A program made the translations under genes and the position numbers. Shown here piece by piece: positions 1 to 8,645 of a stretch of 64,000 nucleotides of DNA. How positions within the stretch are numbered: position 1 is the stretch's first letter; each line of letters starts with the position of its first letter. The notes below the pieces were generated by a model that saw only the letters and a program-made list of their open reading frames with translations, did not search any database and was not told where the DNA came from. The stretch lies in contig NZ_JAFBBR010000001.1 in NCBI RefSeq assembly GCF_016907295.1, positions 1,302,001-1,366,000 on the forward strand, read 5' to 3'. This stretch comes from Microbacterium dextranolyticum (GTDB lineage Bacteria; Actinomycetota; Actinomycetes; Actinomycetales; Microbacteriaceae).

Positions 1-542
1 GTCGTGATCGCGTACCACCGCGGCACCGCCCGCGCCCGGAGGCCGGGTGCCGTGTACAGGCGCACGACCAGGGCGGTGCACACGCACACGAGGATCAGCG
101 AGGCGACGTAGTGGAAACCGACGATGAAGGGGTTGAGCCCCGTCCACACCGTGATCCCGCCGACGAACGCCTGGGCGAGGATGCCCGCCATGACGATCCA
201 CGCAAGGACGAACAGGTCCTTGCGGGCGCGCCGCTCACGCCACACCAGGACCAGCAGCGCGAGAGCGAGCAGCCCGAGCACCGGGCTCATCATCCGGTTG
301 CCGAACTCGATCAGGGAGTGGAAGCTCTCGCTCACCAGCGCCGGGGTGGGGGTCAGCGAGCCCGCCGTGCACAGCGGCCACGTGTCGCAGCCGAGTCCCG
401 ACCCCGTGAGCCGCACGGCGCCACCGGTGCCGATGATGATCACGTTGCCGAGCAGGTTGAGCCACGCCACGACGCGCAGCACGCGGCCGGGGGCCGTGGG
501 GGTCGTCGTCGGGGCGGGGGAGGACGTGGTCGTGCCGGACAT
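1..542 (-). CDS. ctaA: Heme A synthase, CtaA/COX15 family (C-terminus beyond window)
   Basis: Membrane enzyme that converts heme O to heme A for aa3-type cytochrome oxidase. The first 180 residues are readable in the minus frame. A short Thr/Pro-rich N-terminus precedes a membrane helix that leads into the family motif GTGGAVRLTGSGLGC followed by DTWPLC. The segment ESFHSLIEFGNRM holds the conserved heme-ligand histidine, and further hydrophobic helices follow. The ATG at 542 is preceded by AGGAGG at about ten bases, which fixes the start. The gene is divergent from the SUF operon, a known arrangement in actinobacteria. The 3' part lies left of base 1, so length and C-terminal histidines cannot be judged. 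Confidence 0.93.
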   Translation of the reverse strand, partial: MSGTTTSSPAPTTTPTAPGRVLRVVAWLNLLGNVIIIGTGGAVRLTGSGLGCDTWPLCTAGSLTPTPALVSESFHSLIEFGNRMMSPVLGLLALALLVLVWRERRARKDLFVLAWIVMAGILAQAFVGGITVWTGLNPFIVGFHYVASLILVCVCTALVVRLYTAPGLRARAVPRWYAIT

Positions 543-808
543 GGGGAGAGGACCTCCTGGGACGCGCCTTCGACGGGCGCCGGCCGCGCCCGAGGGGAGC
601 GTTGCCTGTAGACTCGGATGGTGGGACCGGCTCCGCGCTGCGGGCCGGATCCACTCACAGTCTAGGCGCGCGAACCGCGCGCGAATCCCTGACGCACACG
701 GCCCTGAAAGCGGCATCCCACCCCCGTGCACGACCCTCCATCGTGAGTCACACGAGGTCCTGGGAATGCCGGAGCGGATGACACCGCCGGGCACGAAGGA
801 GGCAAGCG
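543..808. promoter_or_regulatory. Divergent ctaA/sufB intergenic region
   Basis: The 266-base gap between the divergent starts carries no convincing ORF. A TAGACT -10-like hexamer lies at 609-614 toward sufB, and GAAGGAGG directly precedes the sufB ATG. No SufR-type regulator gene adjoins, although one often heads actinobacterial suf operons. Promoter assignment is tentative. Confidence 0.3.
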
Positions 809-2227
809 ATGTCGGATGTGCTCATCGACCGACCGGAGCTGGACGGACTCGGCGTCTACGAGTTCGGCTGGCACGACCCCGACGCCGCGGGTGCCAGCGC
901 CAAGCGCGGGCTGTCCGAGGCGGTCGTCCGCGACATCTCGGCGCTGAAAGCCGAGCCCGAATGGATGCTGAAGACGCGCCTCAAAGGCCACCAGCTCTTC
1001 GGTCGCAAGCCCATGCCCACGTGGGGCGCCGACCTGTCGGAGATCGACTTCGACAACATCAAGTACTTCGTGCGCTCGACCGAGAAGCAGGCGCAGTCCT
1101 GGGAGGACCTCCCCGAGGACATCCGCAACACGTACGAGAAGCTCGGCATCCCCGAGGCCGAGCGTGCGCGCCTGGTCGCCGGTGTCGCCGCCCAGTACGA
1201 GTCCGAGGTGGTCTACCACCAGATCAACGAGGAGCTCGAGAAGCAGGGTGTCATCTTCATGGACACCGACACGGCGCTCCGTGAGCACCCCGAGTTCTTC
1301 CAGGAGTACTTCGGCACGGTCATCCCGGCCGGCGACAACAAGTTCGCCGCACTGAACACCGCCGTGTGGTCCGGCGGCTCGTTCGTCTACGTGCCGCCGG
1401 GCGTGCACGTCGAGATCCCGCTGCAGGCCTACTTCCGCATCAACACGGAGAACATGGGCCAGTTCGAGCGGACGCTCATCATCGCGGACGAGGGCTCGTA
1501 CGTGCACTACATCGAGGGCTGCACGGCCCCGATCTACAAATCGGACTCGCTGCACTCGGCCGTCGTCGAGATCATCGTGAAGAAGAACGCCCGCGTGCGC
1601 TACACGACGATCCAGAACTGGTCGAACAACGTCTACAACCTCGTCACCAAGCGCGCCGTGGCCCACGAGGGAGCGACGATGGAGTGGATCGACGGCAACA
1701 TCGGATCCAAGGTCACGATGAAGTACCCGTCGATCTTCCTCATGGGCGAGCACGCCAAGGGCGAGACCCTGTCGGTCGCCTTCGCCGGTCCCGGTCAGCA
1801 CCAGGACGCCGGCGCGAAGATGATCCACATGGCGCCGTACACGCAGTCGTCGATCGTCTCGAAGTCGATCGCCCGCGGTGGCGGGCGCGCGGGGTACCGC
1901 GGCGAGGTCCGCGTCGCTCCGGAGGCGCACCACTCGGCCAACACCGTGCGCTGCGACGCGCTGCTCGTCGACACGATCTCGCGGTCGGACACCTACCCCG
2001 CGATCGACATCCGCGTCGACGACGTGCAGCTCGGGCACGAGGCGACGGTGTCGAAGGTCAGCGAAGAGCAGCTGTTCTACCTCATGAGCCGGGGGATGCC
2101 CGAGGACGAGGCCATGGCGATGATCGTCCGCGGCTTCATCGAACCGATCGCGCGCGAGCTGCCCATGGAATACGCCCTCGAGCTCAACAAGCTCATCGAG
2201 ATGGGCATGGAAGGATCCGTCGGCTGA
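809..2227 (+). CDS. sufB: Fe-S cluster assembly scaffold protein SufB
   Basis: 472-residue SufB, core of the cytosolic SufBCD complex on which Fe-S clusters are assembled. The C-terminal beta-helix domain has the conserved Cys382 in VRCDALL, matching the E. coli SufB cysteine needed for cluster formation, and a conserved histidine in [10 protein letters not shown]. Length is normal for the short actinobacterial and Gram-positive form. A strong GAAGGAGG ribosome site precedes the ATG. It is the first gene of an operon with sufD, a Rieske protein, sufC and a DUF59 gene; its stop codon overlaps the sufD start (ATGA). Confidence 0.97.
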   Translation: MSDVLIDRPELDGLGVYEFGWHDPDAAGASAKRGLSEAVVRDISALKAEPEWMLKTRLKGHQLFGRKPMPTWGADLSEIDFDNIKYFVRSTEKQAQSWEDLPEDIRNTYEKLGIPEAERARLVAGVAAQYESEVVYHQINEELEKQGVIFMDTDTALREHPEFFQEYFGTVIPAGDNKFAALNTAVWSGGSFVYVPPGVHVEIPLQAYFRINTENMGQFERTLIIADEGSYVHYIEGCTAPIYKSDSLHSAVVEIIVKKNARVRYTTIQNWSNNVYNLVTKRAVAHEGATMEWIDGNIGSKVTMKYPSIFLMGEHAKGETLSVAFAGPGQHQDAGAKMIHMAPYTQSSIVSKSIARGGGRAGYRGEVRVAPEAHHSANTVRCDALLVDTISRSDTYPAIDIRVDDVQLGHEATVSKVSEEQLFYLMSRGMPEDEAMAMIVRGFIEPIARELPMEYALELNKLIEMGMEGSVG

Positions 2228-3444
2228 TGACGACAGCGACCCAGACCCCCGCCGGGACATCGGCGGAGGGTCACATCGACCCTGCGGCCACACTGACCGG
2301 CGGCGGCTTCGTCCCAGTGCAGACGCGCTCGGAGCGACCCACGTCGTTCGAGCCGGCCGACTTCGGCGCACCCAGCGGGCACGAGGTCAACTGGAAGCAC
2401 ACCCCGCTCGCCCGCATCGCGCACCTGCTGCGCGACGAGCCCGCCCCCAGCGACGTCATCGGCGTCGAGGTGAGCGCCCCCGCCGGCGTCGAGCAGGCCC
2501 GACTGGCGGCCGGCGAGGCCCCGCGCGGCGAGGTGTTCCGGCCTGAAGACGTCGCGAGCGCCATCGCCTGGTCGCAGGAGGCGGAGGCGCCGCTCATCCG
2601 CATCCCGGCCGGTGTCGAGCTCGACGAGCCCGTCATCGTCCGTCTCACCGGCCGCGGCGGCGTCGCGCACGCGCACGTCGTCATCGAGGCCCAGCCGCAC
2701 GCCCGGGGCACCGTCATCCTGCGCCACGAGGGTGCGGCCGAGCAGCTGCAGAACGTCGAGATCATCGTTCGTGACGGCGCGGCCCTCACCGTCGTCTCGG
2801 TGCAGCGCTGGGACGACGGGGCCGTGCACCTGGCATCCCACCAGGCCCGCGTCGACCGTGACGCCTCGCTGACCCATGTGGTCGTCAGCCTCGGCGGCGG
2901 CGTCGTGCGCGTCAACCCGTCGGTGGAGCTCGCCGGCGCCGGCGCCTCGGGCAAGCTCTACGGCCTGTCGTTCGCCGACTCGGGGCAGCACCTCGAGAGC
3001 CAGGTGTACCTGCACCACAAGGGTCCGCACACCGTCGGCGACGTCCTCTACAAGGGCGCGCTCCAGGGTGCGGGCGCACGCAGCGTCTGGATCGGCGACG
3101 TGCTGATCGGCCCGGATGCCACCGGAACCGACTCGTACGAGGCGAACCGCAACCTGGTGCTCACCGACGGCGCACGCGCCGACTCGATCCCGAACCTGGA
3201 GATCGAGACGGGCGACATCCTCGGCGCCGGCCATGCGAGTGCGACCGGGCGTTTCGACGACGAGCAGCTCTTCTACCTGCAGGCGCGCGGCATCTCCGAG
3301 GACGAGGCGCGACGCCTCGTCGTCCTCGGCTTCCTCTCCGAGATCGTGCAGAAGATCGGCATCGACGAGCTGCACGACGAGCTGATCGAGGCGATCGAGG
3401 CGGAGCTCGCCCTCACCCAGGGCATCGTGGAGGCATCCGCATGA
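2227..3444 (+). CDS. sufD: Fe-S cluster assembly protein SufD
   Basis: 405-residue partner of SufB in the SufBC2D complex, involved in iron acquisition during cluster assembly. The C-terminal half shows the SufB/SufD beta-helix repeats. The family histidine lies in LGAGHASATG, and the SufB cysteine is absent (PNLEIETGDI at that place), which separates SufD from SufB. The start ATG overlaps the sufB stop and the stop overlaps the start of the Rieske gene, so the proteins are translationally coupled. The N-terminal 80 residues are less conserved, as usual in this family. Confidence 0.95.
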   Translation: MTTATQTPAGTSAEGHIDPAATLTGGGFVPVQTRSERPTSFEPADFGAPSGHEVNWKHTPLARIAHLLRDEPAPSDVIGVEVSAPAGVEQARLAAGEAPRGEVFRPEDVASAIAWSQEAEAPLIRIPAGVELDEPVIVRLTGRGGVAHAHVVIEAQPHARGTVILRHEGAAEQLQNVEIIVRDGAALTVVSVQRWDDGAVHLASHQARVDRDASLTHVVVSLGGGVVRVNPSVELAGAGASGKLYGLSFADSGQHLESQVYLHHKGPHTVGDVLYKGALQGAGARSVWIGDVLIGPDATGTDSYEANRNLVLTDGARADSIPNLEIETGDILGAGHASATGRFDDEQLFYLQARGISEDEARRLVVLGFLSEIVQKIGIDELHDELIEAIEAELALTQGIVEASA

Positions 3445-3770
3445 CCGCGCAGAAGGTGCTGAACCTCAGCGAGCTCGAGCAGGACACTGCCGTCCGCGTC
3501 GTCGTTGACGACGTGCCGATCGCGGTCGTGCTCGACGCGGAGGGCGAGGTGCACGCGATCGGCGACACCTGCACGCACGGCGACGTTTCGCTCGCCGACG
3601 GCTTCGTCGAGGGCGACACCCTCGAGTGCTGGGCGCACGGATCGGCGTTCTCGCTGCGCACCGGTCGCCCCCTGAACCTGCCGGCGTACGAGCCGGTGCC
3701 CGTCTACGAGGTCGTGATCGACGGGGACGATGTCCTCATCGACCCGGCCGTCCGCAAAGAAGTGAACTGA
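3441..3770 (+). CDS. Rieske-type non-heme [2Fe-2S] ferredoxin of the SUF operon
   Basis: Small 109-residue protein with the two Rieske cluster-binding motifs CTHG (about residue 41) and CWAHG (about residue 60). One Cys and one His in each bind the [2Fe-2S] centre. It resembles the soluble ferredoxin component of aromatic-ring dioxygenases, but its position inside the suf operon, overlapping sufD by ATGA and followed closely by sufC, points to a role in electron supply or regulation of Fe-S assembly. Rieske proteins at this place are common in actinobacterial suf operons; the exact role is unproven. Confidence 0.92.
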   Translation: MTAQKVLNLSELEQDTAVRVVVDDVPIAVVLDAEGEVHAIGDTCTHGDVSLADGFVEGDTLECWAHGSAFSLRTGRPLNLPAYEPVPVYEVVIDGDDVLIDPAVRKEVN

Positions 3771-3783
3771 AGAGGTATCTGAC

Positions 3784-4554
3784 ATGGCTGTTCTCGAGAT
3801 CCGCGACCTGCATGTGACCGTCGAGACCGAGGCGGGGCAGACCCCGATCCTCAACGGTGTCGACCTGACCGTCCGCACGGGCGAGACCCACGCGATCATG
3901 GGCCCCAACGGGTCGGGCAAGTCGACGCTCGCCTACACGATCGCCGGACACCCGAAGTACACCGTGACGTCGGGCTCGATCACCCTCGACGGAGAAGACG
4001 TCCTGGAGATGTCGGTCGACGAGCGTGCGCGCGCGGGCCTGTTCCTCGCGATGCAGTACCCCGTGGAGATCCCCGGCGTGACGGTCACGAACTTCCTGCG
4101 TACCGCCAAGACCGCGATCGACGGCGAAGCGCCGGCGATCCGCTCCTGGACCAAGGACGTCAAGGAGTCGATGAAGAACCTGCGCATGGACCCGAAGTTC
4201 GCCCAGCGCAACGTCAACGAGGGCTTCTCGGGTGGCGAGAAGAAGCGCCACGAGATCCTGCAGCTCGAGCTGCTGAAGCCGGCGATCGCCGTGCTCGACG
4301 AGACCGACTCGGGCCTCGACGTCGACGCGCTGAAGATCGTCTCGGAGGGCGTCAACCGCGCCAAGGACGCGACCGACCTCGGTGTTCTGCTGATCACGCA
4401 CTACACGCGCATCCTGCGGTACATCCAGCCGCAGTTCGTGCACGTGATGGTCGCCGGTCGCATCGTCGAGGAGGGCGGACCGGAGCTCGCCGAGCGCCTG
4501 GAGAACGAGGGCTACGATCGCTTCGTCGACCCTGCCGCTCCCATCGAAGCCTAG
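3784..4554 (+). CDS. sufC: Fe-S cluster assembly ATPase SufC
   Basis: 256-residue ABC-type ATPase that drives conformational change of SufB-SufD; it is not a transporter. Walker A is GPNGSGKST (about residues 40-48), the signature is FSGGEKKRHEI, and Walker B runs into IAVLDETDSGLD, where the ETDSGLD variant is typical of SufC. The ATG follows an AGAGGTA stretch ten bases upstream and lies 13 bases after the Rieske gene. Length and all motifs are complete. Confidence 0.97.
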   Translation: MAVLEIRDLHVTVETEAGQTPILNGVDLTVRTGETHAIMGPNGSGKSTLAYTIAGHPKYTVTSGSITLDGEDVLEMSVDERARAGLFLAMQYPVEIPGVTVTNFLRTAKTAIDGEAPAIRSWTKDVKESMKNLRMDPKFAQRNVNEGFSGGEKKRHEILQLELLKPAIAVLDETDSGLDVDALKIVSEGVNRAKDATDLGVLLITHYTRILRYIQPQFVHVMVAGRIVEEGGPELAERLENEGYDRFVDPAAPIEA

Positions 4555-4563
4555 GATCGAGCC

Positions 4564-4893
4564 ATGACCGCGACTCTCACTCCCGAGAAGTACGACGACG
4601 TCACCGAGGCGCTCAAAGACGTGATGGATCCCGAGCTCGGGATCAACGTCGTCGACCTGGGACTCATCTACGACCTCTCCTGGGACGAGGAGAACGACGC
4701 CCTCGTCATCCATATGACGCTGACGTCGGCGGGATGCCCGCTCACCGACGTCCTCGAAGAGCAGACCGCGCAGGCGCTCGACGACGTCGTGGAACGCTTC
4801 CGCATCAACTGGGTGTGGATGCCGCCGTGGGGCCCTGAGCGGATCACCGACGACGGGCGCGACATGATGCGCGCACTCGGGTTCGCGATCTGA
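4564..4893 (+). CDS. sufT: Metal-sulfur cluster assembly factor, DUF59/MIP18 (SufT-like)
   Basis: 109-residue DUF59 protein with the family opening MDPELGINVVDLGLIYD and the central TLTSAGCPLTD, whose cysteine is conserved in SufT/PaaD-like proteins. Members aid Fe-S cluster maturation or trafficking under high demand. It is the last gene of the suf operon, ten bases after sufC and just before a strong hairpin terminator. No SufS desulfurase or SufU gene is found between sufC and this gene, where both usually lie. Confidence 0.9.
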   Translation: MTATLTPEKYDDVTEALKDVMDPELGINVVDLGLIYDLSWDEENDALVIHMTLTSAGCPLTDVLEEQTAQALDDVVERFRINWVWMPPWGPERITDDGRDMMRALGFAI

Positions 4894-4903
4894 GATCCTC
4901 TGC

Positions 4904-4937
4904 ACAGTGCCCACCCGCTTCGGCGGGTGGGCACTGT
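4904..4937. terminator. Bidirectional terminator between suf operon and aminotransferase
   Basis: Perfect 15-bp inverted repeat around a TTCG loop: ACAGTGCCCACCCGC and its complement. It sits ten bases after the sufT stop and four bases from the stop of the convergent aminotransferase gene, so it can serve both. Confidence 0.88.
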
Positions 4938-4941
4938 CGTG

Positions 4942-5994
4942 TCAGCGGCCGAGCGCGTCGGCGGCCAGATCGACGTCGCCGCTGTCGTTGAAGACGTGGA
5001 ACGCGACGCGTGCGCATCCGTTGCGGCCCGAGGCGACCACCCCCGCGGCGGTGAGCCGGGCCAGGTCGCATCCCGTGGCATCCGGCCAGGTCACGATCGC
5101 GCTGGGGCACTCGGGCTCGGCGATGCCGAGGCGGGCGCGGAAGGCCGCGGCGAGCCCGGTCGCGTGCTCGTACAGGGCGTTCAGGTCGGCCTCGGCGAAG
5201 GCGCGCAGCGCCGGTTCCGCGCCGACGAAGGCCTGCCACGCGGGTGAGACGTCGAAGCGGCGGGCGCACGCGGCGAGATCGGCGCCGCCGCCGTAGCACG
5301 ACTGCCACGGGTCGCCCCCGGCGTACCAGCCCGCCTGCACCGGTCGGAGTGTGCGCGCATAGTCGCGGCCGACCGCCATGAAGGCGACTCCGCGGGGGCA
5401 GCAGAGCCACTTGTACGCGTGACAGAGGAGCGCGTCGACCCGGGCGGCGTCGACCGGCATCCAACCGACCGCCTGGGTCGCGTCGCAGACCGTCCGCGCA
5501 CCGACGCGCTCGGCCGCATCGCACACGGCGTCGAGATCGGCGACCTCACCCGTCGCGGACTGCACCAGCGAGAACGCCACGAGGGTCGTGCCGGGGCGAA
5601 TCGCCTCCGCGAGACGCGAGAGCGGGGCGGAGCGGACGCGGATGCCGCGCCCGGCGTGCACGAACGGCAGGACGAGGGACGAGAACTCATCGTCGGGCAC
5701 CAGCACCTCGGCGCCGTCGGGGAGGGCGGCGGCGAGGGCCGAGACCTGCACCGAGGTCTGCGCCCCGATGGCGACGCGATCGGCACCGACGCCGACGAGT
5801 CGCGCGAAGTGGGCACGCGAATCCTCGACGGCGACGCTGAAGGACGCGACGTCGGGTGCGGCGGAGAAGGCGGACACGATGGCGTCGCGCGTGGCGGCGA
5901 GGGGGAGTCCTGCGGTGCAGGCGGCGAGGTAGCCTCTCGGCGCGTCGAACTGGCGCCGGAGCGGGGCGAGGGCGTCGAGCGTCGCGGTGAGCAT
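4942..5994 (-). CDS. PLP-dependent aminotransferase class V family protein
   Basis: 350-residue fold-type I PLP enzyme of the class V aminotransferase / cysteine desulfurase / kynureninase superfamily. The PLP aspartate is in VCDATQAVGW (D171) and the Schiff-base lysine in CHAYKWLCC (K195). The C-terminal strand reads NGCARVAFHVFND, like the RxAxHxYN ending of non-desulfurase members. The cysteine there does not sit in an RxGHHCA loop, so I do not call it SufS. Substrate unknown. It is divergent from a LysR gene, its probable regulator, and convergent with the suf operon. Confidence 0.82.
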   Translation of the reverse strand: MLTATLDALAPLRRQFDAPRGYLAACTAGLPLAATRDAIVSAFSAAPDVASFSVAVEDSRAHFARLVGVGADRVAIGAQTSVQVSALAAALPDGAEVLVPDDEFSSLVLPFVHAGRGIRVRSAPLSRLAEAIRPGTTLVAFSLVQSATGEVADLDAVCDAAERVGARTVCDATQAVGWMPVDAARVDALLCHAYKWLCCPRGVAFMAVGRDYARTLRPVQAGWYAGGDPWQSCYGGGADLAACARRFDVSPAWQAFVGAEPALRAFAEADLNALYEHATGLAAAFRARLGIAEPECPSAIVTWPDATGCDLARLTAAGVVASGRNGCARVAFHVFNDSGDVDLAADALGR

Positions 5995-6019
5995 GGCATC
6001 CAGCCTCGCGCGCGATGAT

Positions 6020-6059
6020 TCATGCGTCTACGGCAAGTATCGCATGAGAAACATGCCGT
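6020..6059. promoter_or_regulatory. Candidate LysR operator between divergent genes
   Basis: The 79-base gap between the aminotransferase and lysR starts holds two overlapping dyads: TCATGCG(6020-6026)/CGCATGA(6041-6047) and ACGGCA(6030-6035)/TGCCGT(6054-6059). LysR proteins commonly bind interrupted dyads in such divergent gaps and autoregulate. No binding evidence is available. Confidence 0.5.
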
Positions 6060-6073
6060 GAGATGATGAGTGA

Positions 6074-7096
6074 ATGGATGACCTGGCCGCCGATCTCGAT
6101 CTGCAGAGCCTGCGGATCGTTCGCGCGATCGGCGACACGGGCTCGATCACGGGCGCGGCTGCCGTGCTCGGATACAGCCAGCCGACGATCAGCCAGCACC
6201 TGCGTCGGCTCGAGTCGCGCCTCGACATAGCGGTGGTCGAACGGGTGGGGCGCGGCGTGCGTCTCACCGAGGCCGGGCGGATCCTCGCGCGCCACGCGGT
6301 CGAGGTGATGCTCGCGGTCGAGGCGGCGGCGGAGGAGCTCGCCCAGCTGCAGGGACTGCGCACCGGTGTCGTGCGGCTGGTCGCCTTCCCGTCGACATCG
6401 CCGGTCATCGTGCCGCGCGTGATCGCCGCACTCGCCGCCGCGCACCCGGGGCTGACGCTCACCTACGTCGAGGCCGAGCCCCCCGAGGCCGTCGAGGCGA
6501 TCCGTGAGGACCGCGCCGACATCGCCCTCACTTTCAGCTATCCCGGAGACCGTGCCGATCCCCATGGCGCGAGTGCCCGGGGCTTGTCGGTGCGGGGCAT
6601 CGGCAGCGACGACCTCATGCTCGTGTTGCCCTCCGGTCACCCGGCGGCGCGGTCGCTGCCGGGGATGATCGACGTCGCGGCGCTCGCCGATGAGACCTGG
6701 ATCGCCGGGTGCCCCCGCTGCCGCGGGCACCTTCTGGAACTGTGCGGCAGAGCGGGATTCTCACCGCGCATCGGCTTCGAGACCGACAACGCCGTCGCGG
6801 TCGAAGGGCTCGTCGCGCAGGGCATCGGCATCGCCACGCTGCCGCGCATGGCGGTCGAGTCGTTCCCCCCGCTGGCCGGTGTCGTCGCCGCTCCGCTCCC
6901 CGCGGTCGAGGCCCGCCGGCTGCACCTGGTGACGGCGCGCGACGCCGAGCGCGTGCCGTCGTTGCGGGCAGCCCTTGACACGGTGCGCGCGGTGCTGGGC
7001 GAGCGGCTCGGCGCGGTGGCGCCGGGTCGCGCCGAACCCGGAGAGTCGACGGACGCGGCGACGCGGGCCACGGGGCATCCGGCCGCCGCGAACTAG
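6074..7096 (+). CDS. LysR-family transcriptional regulator
   Basis: 340-residue regulator. Residues 8-66 form the LysR winged helix-turn-helix ([21 protein letters not shown], read as two pieces around TGAAAVL), followed by a linker helix and a periplasmic-binding-like effector domain with the typical [12 protein letters not shown] start. Divergent orientation to the class V aminotransferase suggests it controls that gene in response to a small ligand. The ATG is close to an inverted repeat that may be its operator. The last 30 residues are Ala/Pro/Gly-rich and probably disordered. Confidence 0.93.
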   Translation: MDDLAADLDLQSLRIVRAIGDTGSITGAAAVLGYSQPTISQHLRRLESRLDIAVVERVGRGVRLTEAGRILARHAVEVMLAVEAAAEELAQLQGLRTGVVRLVAFPSTSPVIVPRVIAALAAAHPGLTLTYVEAEPPEAVEAIREDRADIALTFSYPGDRADPHGASARGLSVRGIGSDDLMLVLPSGHPAARSLPGMIDVAALADETWIAGCPRCRGHLLELCGRAGFSPRIGFETDNAVAVEGLVAQGIGIATLPRMAVESFPPLAGVVAAPLPAVEARRLHLVTARDAERVPSLRAALDTVRAVLGERLGAVAPGRAEPGESTDAATRATGHPAAAN

Positions 7097-7106
7097 ACTG
7101 CAAGGG

Positions 7107-8621
7107 ATGTCTGCCGCGATCCATCCCCGAACCACCACCGCCTCCGGAGCCGACGTCCGCGTGCGGTTCTGCCCCTCGCCGACGGGTCTGCCGCACGTCG
7201 GCATGGTCCGCACGGCCCTGTACAACTGGGCCTACGCGCGCCACACCGGCGGCAAGCTCATCTTCCGCGTCGAAGACACCGACGCCGCCCGCGACAGCGA
7301 GGAGAGCTACCGCCAGCTCGTCGACGCTCTCACGTGGCTCGAGATCGACTGGGACGAGGGCGTGGAGAAGGGCGGCCCGCACGGGCCGTACCGCCAGTCG
7401 CAGCGCTGCGAGGTCTACGCCGAGGCGCTCGACAAGCTCATCGCGTCGGGTGCGGTCTACGAGTCGTACTCGACGGCGGAGGAGATCGACGCGCGCAACG
7501 AGGCATCCGGCCGTGCGAAGCAGCTCGGCTACGACAATTACGACCGCGATCTCACCGACGAGCAGAAGGTCGCCTTCCGCGCCGAGGGCCGCGAGCCGGC
7601 GTGGCGTCTGCGTGTTCCCGAGCACGACCTCACCTACGTCGACCTGATCCGCGGCGAGGTGACCTTCCCCGCCGGATCCTTCCCCGACTTCGTCGTGGTG
7701 CGTGCCGGTGGGCAGGCCCTCTACACGTTCACCAACCCGGTCGACGATGCGCTCATGGGCATCACCCACGTGATCCGCGGTGAAGACCTCATGCCCTCGA
7801 CCGCCCGGCAGCTGTCGCTCTACGCGGCACTGATCGAGGCGGGCGTGACCGACTTCATGCCGCGCTTCGGACACATGCCGCTCGTGCTCGGCGAGACCGG
7901 CAACAAGAAGCTCTCCAAGCGCGACCCGCAGGCGGACCTGTTCCTGCTGCGCGACCGCGGTTTCATCCACGAGGGACTGCTGAACTACCTGTCGCTGCTC
8001 GGCTGGTCGCTCGCCTCGGACCGCGACGTCTTCTCGCGCGACGAGCTCGTTGCCGCGTTCGACATCGCCGATGTGAACCCCAACCCGGCCCGCTTCGACC
8101 AGAAGAAGGCGGAGTCGATCAACGGCGACCACATCCGCATGCTCGCGCCCGCGGACTTCGCGGCGCGTCTCGTGCCGTACCTCGCCGCGGCGGGTCTCGT
8201 CTCGCAGCCGCTCACCGAGAGCGAGCAGGCGATGCTGGATGCCGCCGCGCCGCTCGTCCAGGAGCGGATGCAGCTGCTGGGCGACGCACCGGGCCTGCTC
8301 GGTTTCCTCTTCCGCGACGAGGTCGCCTACGAGGACGACGCTCTCGGCGGGCTCCCCGCGAATGCCGGTGAGGTTCTCGTGGCATCCGTGGGTGCCCTCG
8401 AACTCGTACCCGAGCAGGGCTTCACCGCCGCCGCCGTGCAGGATGCCCTCGCCGCGGCGCTCATCGAGGGACTCGGTCTGAAGCCCCGCGTCGCGTACGG
8501 ACCGTTGCGTGTCGCGCTCAGCGGGCGCCGTGTCTCGCCGCCGCTGTTCGAGTCGATGGAGCTGCTCGGCAAGGCCGAGTCGATCCATCGCCTCGACACG
8601 CTCGTGCAGCGCATCGGCTGA
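7107..8621 (+). CDS. gltX: Glutamyl-tRNA synthetase
   Basis: 504-residue class I aminoacyl-tRNA synthetase that charges tRNA-Glu. The nucleotide-binding HIGH-type motif occurs as [11 protein letters not shown] near residue 30, and the KMSKS equivalent as KKLSKRD near residue 270. The C-terminal half is the helical anticodon-binding domain. Start chosen at the ATG at 7107, eleven bases after the lysR stop, because the upstream reading frame overlaps lysR. A TAGACT hexamer lies just before the start, so a short or missing leader is possible. Confidence 0.96.
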   Translation: MSAAIHPRTTTASGADVRVRFCPSPTGLPHVGMVRTALYNWAYARHTGGKLIFRVEDTDAARDSEESYRQLVDALTWLEIDWDEGVEKGGPHGPYRQSQRCEVYAEALDKLIASGAVYESYSTAEEIDARNEASGRAKQLGYDNYDRDLTDEQKVAFRAEGREPAWRLRVPEHDLTYVDLIRGEVTFPAGSFPDFVVVRAGGQALYTFTNPVDDALMGITHVIRGEDLMPSTARQLSLYAALIEAGVTDFMPRFGHMPLVLGETGNKKLSKRDPQADLFLLRDRGFIHEGLLNYLSLLGWSLASDRDVFSRDELVAAFDIADVNPNPARFDQKKAESINGDHIRMLAPADFAARLVPYLAAAGLVSQPLTESEQAMLDAAAPLVQERMQLLGDAPGLLGFLFRDEVAYEDDALGGLPANAGEVLVASVGALELVPEQGFTAAAVQDALAAALIEGLGLKPRVAYGPLRVALSGRRVSPPLFESMELLGKAESIHRLDTLVQRIG

Positions 8622-8645
8622 CCGCACCGCGCGGGAGCGGCGGCC

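Noticed and set aside
4942..5994. Calling the class V PLP enzyme SufS
   Set aside because: The active-site cysteine loop of SufS is not seen and the C-terminus matches non-desulfurase members; the gene is on the opposite strand from the suf operon.
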